DNA of 64,000 nucleotides from Phymorhynchus buccinoides (taxonomy: Eukaryota; Mollusca; Gastropoda; Neogastropoda; Raphitomidae), in assembly GCA_017654935.2 (NCBI GenBank), contig CM065706.1, forward strand, positions 9,655,431 to 9,719,430, in the 5' to 3' direction. This document shows, piece by piece, positions 27,892 through 38,100 of the stretch. How positions within the stretch are numbered: position 1 is the first letter of the stretch; each line of letters starts with the position of its first letter. A program made the translations under genes and the position numbers. The notes beneath the pieces were generated by a model. It saw only the letters and a program-made list of their open reading frames with translations. It did no database searches and was not told where the DNA came from.

Positions 27892-30453
27892 CTGTATGTT
27901 TTTAGCATATTCTGCTGTCGATTCTTATTTTTATTTTCCGTTATTTTCAACAGAAATTGCTGCAGTTTCTCTGACACATTGTGTCCAAGGCGAACGTCAA
28001 CAAAATGGGCCTGAGCATCGTAGCGATGATCATGGCCCCCAATCTCTTCGTGTTAACCTTATGAATATAATTATCTCTCTCTCTCTCAGAAATTGCTGCA
28101 GTTTCTCGGACACATCGTCTCCAAGGCGAACGTCAACAAAATGGGCCTGAGCAACGTAGCGATGATCATGGCCCCCAATCTGTTCGTGGCCCCCGCCCCC
28201 AAGGGCAAGATCAAGGCCGGGGGCCACCTGGAGCTGAAGAAAGCGGCCAACACCTCCCACATCGTGGCCATGCTGGTCAATTACCAGCATGTCTTGTGGA
28301 TAGTGAGTGGGAGGGAGAGAGAAAGGGAGAGAGGGAGAGATTGAAAAAGGACATTGAAGAAAGCGGCCAACACCTCCCACATCGTGGCCATGCTGGTCAA
28401 TTACCAGCATGTCTTGTGGATAGTGAGTGGGAGGGAGAGAGAGAGAGGGAGAGAGAGAGAGATTGAAAAAGGACATTGAAGAAAGCGGCCAACACCTCCC
28501 ACATCGTGGCCATGCTGGTCAATTACCAGCATGTCTTGTGGATAGTGAGTGGGAGGGAGAGAGAGAGAGGGAGAGAGAGAGGGAGAGATTGAAAAAGGAC
28601 ATTGAAGAAAGCGGCCAACACCTCCCACATCGTGGCCATGCTGGTCAATTACCAGCATGTCTTGTGGATAGTGAGTGGGAGGGAGAGAGGAAGGGAGAGA
28701 GGGAGAGATTGAAAAAGGACATTGAAGAAAGCGGCCAACACCTCCCACATCGTGGCCATGCTGGTGAATTACCAGCATGTGTTGTGGATAGTGAGTGGGA
28801 GGGAGAGAGAAAGGGAGAGATAGAGAGGGAGGGAGAGAGGGAGAGATTGAAAAAGGACATTGAAGAAAGCGGCCAACACCTCCCACATCGTGGCCATGCT
28901 GGTGAATTACCAGCATGTGTTGTGGATAGTGAGTGGGAGGAAGAGAGGGAGGGAGAGATTGAAAAAGGACATGCTGGTCAATTACCAGCATGTCTTGTGG
29001 ATGGTGAGTGGGAGGGAGAGAGGAAGGGAGAGAGGGAGGGAGAGGGAGAGAGGGAGAGATTGAAAAAGGACATGCTGGTCAATTACCAGCATGTCTTGTG
29101 GATGGTGAGTGGGAGGGAGAGAGAGAGGGATGGAGGGAGGGAGGGAGAAAGAGAGAAAGGGAGGGAGAGAGAGGGGGCGGGAGAGGGAGAGTGAGAGAGA
29201 GAGGGAGGGAGAGAAAGAGAGAGGGAGAGATTGAAAAAGAAATTGAAGAAATCAGCCAACACTTCCAACTATGTGTTGGCTATGTTGGTGAATTACCAGC
29301 ATGTCTTGTGGATGGTGAGTGGGAGAGAGAGAGAGGAGAGGGAGAGAGAGACACACACAGAGAGAGAGACAGAAAGATTGAAAATGAAATTGAAGAAATC
29401 GGCCAACACTTCCAACGTCGTGGCCATGCTAGTGAATTACCAGCATGTACTCTGGATGGTGAGTGGAGATAGAAAAGCTTACTCTCTCTTTCTCTGTTTT
29501 TCTCTCGCGTGCGTTGAGCGGCAAAAATAGATTTTACCTTCTGTTTGACGAAGGGAAGTAGAATAAGCCTCTAGAGTTATTTCCTGTCGGCCAACCAGAG
29601 GTGCTCATGGCATTAGAAGCGTAGTAAAGTGAAGTTGAGCCAATTGAAGGGAATTGCCTGGGTGGATGCCTCATGCCTCCATACATGGAGCTGGACGACC
29701 CCAGTCCCCTCCACGAGTCTCTCCCCGTGGGGATACCTGGGGGAGCCTTCAGTACAAATAGTTCCCCCACCTTCTGGAAGTTCTTTGCTTGTAACTTGTA
29801 TCTGTCCTCTCTCTTTGACTCTGCCTTTTCCCTTTGCTTTCTGTCATCTACTATCTTTCTGACTTACCGGCCCATTCTCCTGTCTTTGTTAAAAAAAAAA
29901 ATCTTCAAAATTATTTTCTCCTTTGAGCTCCTCCGAAATGAGCTGAGACCAGTGAAAACTGAAAACTGGATGCATATGTACCTTACTCATTATGGCCATG
30001 TGGTCTGGGAACACAGAAGAATAATGTTTATTTAGTTATTTTGGGGGGTTAAGAAATAGGCACATTGAAGGCCTTTTTACATTTCTGTCCAAACCAAAAA
30101 ATCAAAAATTAAACAAACTTTAACAAGGAATTTAAAAGTAAAACAAAAAGAATCATGCAAAACGAAAATGAAGTTAATCTCTCCTCCCCTTCCCCCCCCC
30201 CCTCTCTCCTCTCTCTCTTTCACTCTCTCCTCTCCCTCTCTCTCTCTCCTCTCTCTCTCTCAACTCGCTGCTCTCTCTCTTAGAAGTCTCAAAGCGAGAG
30301 CATGTCTCTCTCTATCAGTTGCTCTCTCTCTCTCTCTCTCTCTCTCCCTCTCTCTCTCTCCCTCTCTCTCTTTCTCTCTCTCATCTCCTCCCTCTCTCCT
30401 CTCTCTCTCCCTCTCTCTCCCTCTCTCTCTCTCTCTCTCTCCCTCTCTCTTTC

Positions 30454-30512
<59 letters not shown>

Positions 30513-30601
30513 TCTCTCTCTCCTCTCTCTCTCTCCCTCTCTCTCTCTCTCTCTCCTCTCTCTCTTTCCCTCTCTCTCTCTCTCTCTCTCTCTCCCTCTC
30601 C

Positions 30602-30632
<31 letters not shown>

Positions 30633-31196
30633 TCAGACACACAAACACAAAGAAGAAGAATGCAGTGCGTTGTTGCTAACAGAGTGATAATATTGTGTGC
30701 AGATCCCCTCCTCCTTCCTGACCCAAGTGAGACACCAGTACAAGACGGAAGCCAGTCGGAAAGCCAGAATGGTGAGAATTTGCGTGTGTCTGTGTGTGTG
30801 CGTATGCGTGCGTGCGTGTGTGAGAGAGAGAGAGGAGAGAGAGAGAGTGTGGGTGTGTGTGTTTGTATGTGGTGTGTGTTTTGGGTTTGCGTGTGTGTGT
30901 CTGTGTGTGTACGTGCGCGTGTGCATGCGTGCATGCATGTGAGAGTTTGCGTGTGAGAGAGAGAGAGTGTGTGTGTTTGTATGTGGTGTGTGTTTTGGGT
31001 TTGCGTGTGTGTGTGTGTGCGTGCGTGTGTGCGTGTGTAAGAGAGAGTTTGTGTGTGAGAGAGAGAGTGTGTGTGTGTGTTTGTATGTAGTGTGTGTGAG
31101 AGAGTTTGTGTATGAGAGAGAGAGAGAGAGTGTGTGTGTGTGTGTTTGTATGTAGTGTGTGTGTGCATGGATGTGTGCGTGCGTGTGAGAGAGAGT

Positions 31197-31231
<35 letters not shown>

Positions 31232-34200
31232 TGTGTGTGTGTTTGTATGTTTTGTGTGTTTTGGGTTTGTGTATGTGTATGTTTATGTGTGTATGTCCAT
31301 GTGTGTGTGTATGTATGTTCATGTGTGTGTGTGTGTGTGTCTATGTCCATGTGTGTGTGTGTGTTGACAATATTTCCATCTATACGCCAGCTCGCACTTT
31401 ACGTTCAGTTTCTGACCCTCTTTCTCTCCAGATCCCTAGGTATAAGCTTTCAACTGTTGGTCGGCGCTCTTTTGCTGTCTCAGGACCGACCTCCTGGAAC
31501 AAACTTCCGCTCTCCCTCCGTCAGCGACCGACTCTCTCTGCTTTCAAAGCTAACCTCAAAACCCACCTGTTCCCCCATCATTAAAGCTCCTCTCTCTTTA
31601 TCTTCTCTCTCTTGCCATTAGGTCTGTTTCTGCTATATTCCATTTATGTTATCCGTGTGTGTTCGCTTTGTAAAACTTTGTATTGCGTTTTTGTTTGAAT
31701 GCGCTTTGAATGCTAACGTGTGTGTGCGCTTTGATTTGATTTCTATCAAGATTCAGCGCCGTATAAATACTGTATGTTGTTGTTGTTGTTGTTGTGTTTC
31801 TGTGTAAGTGTGTTTATGTTTGCTCTAGCATGAATCAGAAGTAGGGCTTGTGCACATTAGATCATACAAAAATGTAGCTAACTCCTGCACTATGTACATG
31901 TGTATATGTGCCTCACATTGTGTGCATGTGTGTGTGTGCAAAAATGTAGCTAACTCATACTCTGTACATGTGTGTATGTGCGTCACATTGTGTGCATATG
32001 TGTGTACAAAAATGTAATTCATGCACTGTGCATGCGTATATGTGCGTCACATTGTGTGCATGTGCAAAAATGTAGCTAGTGTCTGCGCGGTACATGCATG
32101 TATGTGCGTCACATTGTGTGCATGTGTGTGTGTGCAAAAATGTAGCTAACTCATGCACTAAGTACATGCATGTATATGCGTCACATTGTGTGCATGTGTG
32201 TGTGTGCAAAAATGTAACTCATGCACTAAGTACATGCGTGTATATGCGTCACATTATGTGCATGTGTGTGTGTGCAAAAATGTAACTCATCCACTAAGTA
32301 CATGCGTGTATGTGCGTCACATTGTGTGCATGTGTGTGTGTGCAAAAATGTAACTCATGCACTAAGTACATGCGTGTATATGCCTCACATTATGTGTATG
32401 TGCAGAGACCTTGGAGAAAGAAGGACAAGGCGGAAGCGTACAAGAAAAACGACGTAAGTTAAACAGTCGTTCATTTTGTTTCTTTTCATCTGTGCTCCAA
32501 GGCCATATGGCCCTAATGGGTTAAATACACACGTGTCCGATTTTCAGATTTCTGGTCTCCACGTTCTGCTACATTTAGCCTCGCATTCCGATTTATCATA
32601 CACAACCATTTTTGTTTGTATTTATTAATAGGGAAAATTTTTGAGCGCTTATTCTTACAGCCCTAAGCGCTTTACAATTTCACTAAAACATCTTTTAAAA
32701 ACATGGGTGCAACTCTGTCAGTTTCACACTGATTTCACTTTTTTAAAATTTTGCCAGAAACTGAACTTTTTTGTTTTTTTAATTCATCAAAAAAAAATAA
32801 AAAAATAGTTGACTACAAGCGATTTGGGGCATTTTGAATTTGGTTACTCTATTCCGTAAGTCTCTCTCGGGGAATCTTGAAAACAGCATGGTGATGCCGT
32901 ATTGTTTTCAAATGCAATGTAATCATTTTACAAGACTCAAACTGTCTCAGTCCATCATTTTAACAGTCTGTCTCAATATCTCTCTCTTGCATTGCAACGA
33001 TTTCCTTACACACACAAACACTTGTACCATAAAAAAGGGCCTATGTAAGCATTTGCTATATTCAAAGGAATGCAGCACTTGTACTAGTCTAGAGGGGTGA
33101 AAAAACAGCAGTAAATGTGTGTGTGTGCGCTGCCCCTGCACCATGCCGGATCCGCCTACTTGCAGGATTTTTGACATTTCCCAGGATCACCCATGCAATG
33201 AAGCATGACAATAGAATTGTTGCCAGTGTTCCTCTATACTACAGTGGAACCTCCCTGATAAGACCTTCAAAAATCGTCCGAAATGAGGTCTTAAGTGGGA
33301 GGAAGTTACATAAGGGAGGTAATTTTAATACTTACGGGCAATGTCTCACAGAAGTAGGTCTTAAAAGGGAGGGAGTCTTATAATGGGGGGTCTTATAAGG
33401 GAGGTTCCACTGTATCCATTTGCGCCTTATTCACTTTATTGTAGGCCGGAAATTATGATAATTTCATTCTTACACTAAGTGGGCGTACAACATGAAAAGA
33501 AAGAAAAAACCCAACTTTAATCAGTAAAAAAAAAAGAGACAAACAAATAGAAGAAGAAAAAAAAGACAAACAAATAGAAGAAGAAGAAAAAAAAGAGACA
33601 AACAAATAGAAGAAGAAGAAAAAGAGACAAACAAATAGAAGAAGAAAAAAAAGAAGAGACAAACAAATAAAAGAAGAAAAAAAAGAGACAAACAAATAGA
33701 AGAAGAAAAAAAAAAAGACAAAAAAAAAAGAGAAAAAAAAGAGACAAACAAATAGAAGAAGAAAAAAAAAAAGAAAAACAAACAAACAAATAGAGACAAA
33801 CAAATAGAAGAAGAAAAAATTGATGTGTCATGTTTTGTTTACAGCCGGACACGCAGGAAGGGATGATCAGAGTGCAGGCCCCTGACCTGACAAAGAGCTC
33901 GTGTCTGATCCAGCTTGACGATCACATGACCGCCGCCGATATCGTCGCCAAATTCCGCCAGGACCAGACCGCATCACCGCAGCCACAGCAAAAGGACCGA
34001 AGGTCAGCAATACTTTAAAACAAAAAATTGTAAAAGGTTGGGGATACAGGGAGAAAGGTGGCAGAGTGGTTAAGACGTTCGCCTGCCAAATGTAATGCGT
34101 GACTGCAATGTGAGTGACCCCGGGTTCGAATCCCGGCCTCCTCGCCCTTTCTTTCTAGTTTGACAGGAAAATCGAACTGAACGTCCAGTCCTTCAGGATG

Positions 34201-35153
34201 GGGACTTAAAGCTAGTCTGACCCGTGCGCTTTACGCATGTAAAAATCCCACGGCAGTTGAAAGTCGGTAAGAACAGGGAGAAAATAAATCGCTGCCTGGT
34301 ATGGACAAATTGATAGCTAGGTTTTCCAAGTGTGCCCACACCCGCTCCTCATCCCTGTGCCCCCTCCACCCCCCCCCCCACCCTGTGCCCCTCCCCCCCC
34401 CCCCCCCCAATTTTATTTTATTTTTTAAATTGGGGTTGCCGCTGCACTTGCGGAGATTTTTCTCTCCGAGGGACGAGCAGCACATGAATTTCACAGAGAA
34501 TAAGTCTCTGTGACTAGAATATACCAAATATCAAATACAGTGGAACTTCCTGGTTTCTTCCCGGTTAAGTAAAGACAAAGACACTGTAATGCGGAATAAG
34601 ACAGACAAGCGGCCATTTCCCCCTATATGAGTAGTGAGGACAGAAACCCTGATTATGCCCCCCTTGAACCATGAACATCAACAGTAATCTAACACTGGTT
34701 GTTCCTGTTTCATAGATTTTCTGGCCGTATTTGCAGCTTCCTTACCTTTCTTTGTTTTCAGGAAAACAGAAAAAGGTTTGCCCAAGCACTCAAATTTGAA
34801 TCTTTTTTTTTTTTTAAAACGTCTATTGAAATTCCAGTCTTTGGATAGAGCCGCCATTGTTAATGGGATCACGAACGATAACCCTATCAGCCCGGCTCGC
34901 CGCAGCTCCCCAGTTGTCTGTCTTATTCCCATTCACAGTGTCTTTTGGTCAAGATTACCGTATTTTTTCGGACTATAAGGCGATACTTTTTTCCCCTCCC
35001 ACAGTGAGACCCCTGTGGTTTATGATATGAGTACAGTGTAGAGTGGCCACAGTGGTAGCGCGTTCGCTTCGTGTCAAGTAAACCAGAGTTCGAACCTGGT
35101 TACAGGGGATTTTCCCTCTCACTTTGCACTAGGCCTTACGGTCTGAACGTGGA

Positions 35154-35184
<31 letters not shown>

Positions 35185-38100
35185 CGTGTGCTCATGCACT
35201 TAGCACACGTTAAACCCAGTGGCAACAAAAAAGTTGTCATTTGGTCAAAATTTACCCCCCTCCCTTCCTTCCTCATCAGTCACACAAAAATCGCATTAAA
35301 ACTTTTTTTTTTAAATTGGGTGGCGCGCCTCTGGCTGCGACGCGCTCTCCAGGTGGGAGCAACCCCGAATTTCACAGAGACGCCTCTGTGACTATAATGT
35401 ACCTAACCTAACCTAACCTAAAATGAATGCCAGAACTGTCTATCTGTGTTCTTTTATTCCTTTTGAGATAGACCGTTCTGGCAGGCACCCCTCGAAATAT
35501 AGTAAGAAAATGTAATAATAACATGGAGGCTCCTTCTTTCAGGATGTCCTGAACTGCCGTTTTTTTAATTGCCTAGAGCCGGCGTCGCCGGATTATGACA
35601 ATTTGAGAAGCAACGATTTTCTCGCACACACACACACACACACACACTTGTACAATGAAAAAGGGCCTACGTAAGCATTTGCTATATTCAAAGGAATGCA
35701 GCGCTTGTACTATAGTCTAGAGGGGTGAAAAAAGAGCAGTAAATGTGTGTGTGTGCGCTGCCTCTGCACTCCGCGCGGGGCCGCCCCCTTGCAGGAATTT
35801 TGACATTTCCAGATCTGTTTACCTTTACGATTTTGCCGTAATTTTTACGGGGAAAAAGTAAAATTACGGCTACGAAAAAAGAAAAAAAATGGGAAAATAA
35901 AATCCTAAATATAAAAAAAACCCACTACAGTTGCGTCGGTAAGCGAAGCTTTTGAAACGATGCGGGGAAAAGTCATTTCGCGCCATTTCCGTTTCTATTT
36001 CAAAATGGCGTCCAAGCGAGTGCATTCCGAAGCTTCTGTATCTTCTGGTCGAAAAAATCAAAAGAAAAAGACATCAAAAGTCACTTAAATGGCACAGAAA
36101 TTCCGGGAAAGTTACCTAAAAATTCCAGGAATATGTCTTCAGCACTAGGTGACGAGCATGTGTTCTGTGTCTACTGCTCGACGGACATTTAGTATTGCAC
36201 ACTCAGGTCAGTACGATATCGACGTTCATTGGTCACATGTTGGATTAAATTTTTTTTCTTTCAAAATAACGTTTTTTTGTTTCAGAAATTACAACTTTGC
36301 AAAATAGGAGTAAACAGGTCAATTTCCCAGGAGCACCCATGTAATAACATAATCTGCGTTTTGTGGTAAACTTTGGGGGGGGGGGGGGGGTGGGGGGGTG
36401 CCTTTTTATAATAAAGGTGCGCCTTGTAGTTCGAAAATATGGTAATTGTTGTTTATGAATATTTTTTTTGGGTTTCATTTTTTTATGGCTATGGCTTTTT
36501 CACCACTGCTTCTTCTACCAGGCATGAAAGAATTCCGCGTTTTGCGGAAAATCCGCGGAAATTTTTTTAAAACTTCCGCGGAAGAAAAAAAAAATTCCAC
36601 GTAAAGGACCGATCTTGCCGTATTCTTATATCTACAAGTCTCTATTTGGTGATTCTCAAACTGGTTAACCGGAAGTCGCTTTAGCTCACTCGCTTCAATT
36701 GTGCGAAGGAAGGCGAAATGAGTAGCTCCCGCTCAACAAAAGTAGCGATGTTAGCTGAAAATGTGGGTGGAAGGATATTTGTGCGAGGTAGGTGAAAAGA
36801 TGTTGGACAATTTTTTGGGGGAACGTTGTGCCCCTGCCCCCCCCCCCCCCCCCCCCTAAAAACTTCCGACGTTAGGTCCCCCCCCCCTGAAAATCCGACG
36901 TTTAGGGAAAATGGAAGGATTTCTCAGCCGAAAAAATCTCCTCTTTTTTGATCTTCATCCACTTTCATGCCTGCCTACTTACCGGTTGACATTTTGTCCC
37001 GTCACACACCCTCTTGAAATCTCCGCTCCTCTTCTGATGACAGAATTCTCCAGATTCCTCAAGTCAAGACAAAATCCTTTGGCCACCGCTCTTTCTCATT
37101 CTGTGCACCTAGAGTGTGGAATTCTCTCCCCTTTGAAATTCGACATGCAAATTCTTCAGATTCTTTCAAAAGATCGCTTAAAACCTATCTCTTCAAACAG
37201 TACAACTGACTCCAATGAGCGACTTAGTGGGATCTTTTGACCACCAGGTGACATAACGCTCGAGTGGGGGCTAATCCTCTCTATATTCTTAGTTGGGGAG
37301 AGAGAGAGAGGGAGGAGTCCCACCCTCTCTCTCTCTCTCTCACTACGCCCAACTAAGAAAATCGCGTGATAAGCCCCTAGTGGATTGACTGCCCCCTGGC
37401 GGGCAAATAATCGCCATAAGTCGACCATTCTGTTCCACAAAATCTTTCCTGAGTTTGATTAATCGGTTGGGTATTCTCATGCAAGTGTGTTTGGGTGTGT
37501 GTATGTGTGTGAGATTTTAATGCTCGTCAACTTTTATTTCTTGATTTTTATGTTATAGTTTGTTTTTACATGTATTTTTCGGCATTTTAAAAAGTATTCA
37601 AGTGTTGTTTTATCTTCTCGTTCATCGTTTCTATTGTAAAGCACAAAGAGATCATTTTTTTTATGTGAGGTATTGCGCTATAGAAGAATTTCTTTATTAT
37701 TATTATGATTTGTTTTTATAATTTGATTTCAGGAACTCACAACAGCAAAGTCCCGGGTTTAGCAACCCCTGCAACGCTCTGTTTGCCGATGACAAGGCCT
37801 TCCTCTTCGAAATCGGAGGAAATATAGGTAGGTGTCATCACTAGTTACTTCTCTTCAAAGAATGAAATAGTGAGGCCAAGAGAGGAGATAAACGAAATTG
37901 AACGGGTGGAAGGGGGAGGGACTCTCTTTCTAATTATCCCCCCCCCCCCCCTCCATCAAAGTTGATTACGATACCAAGGTTAGAAGGCTATGCCACTCTT
38001 GGATAGATGTTGATTTGTTTGTATGTCGTCCTCTCCACCATTGTTGATGCTTACTGTGTGGGTGAAGACCTACTTCTCTGAGACATTGCCCTTCTTTGTA

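Larger units (their letters stand above)
34967..36442. mobile_element. Q-family TIR element, expanded by nested insertions
   Basis: Left end TACCGTATTTTTTCGGACTA then TAAGGCGATAC; right end AAAGGTGCGCCTTGTAGTTC then GAAAATATGGTA. It contains a T1 SINE (35034..35400), a short palindrome (35425..35510), part of the CATGGGTG element and a CAGACCTGTTTAC-type element (35812..36326). Confidence 0.65.

Noticed and set aside
28427..29194. 255-codon frame of E/R/G with repeated HLPHRGHAGQLPACLV
   Set aside because: It is a shifted-frame reading of the E7 donor-edge array, not the frame of E7. Explained by the tandem repeat.
34055..34140. Functional tRNA genes at the SINE heads (3679, 34055, 35034)
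   Set aside because: A and B boxes are present but cloverleaf stems do not close convincingly, and each continues into a conserved SINE body.
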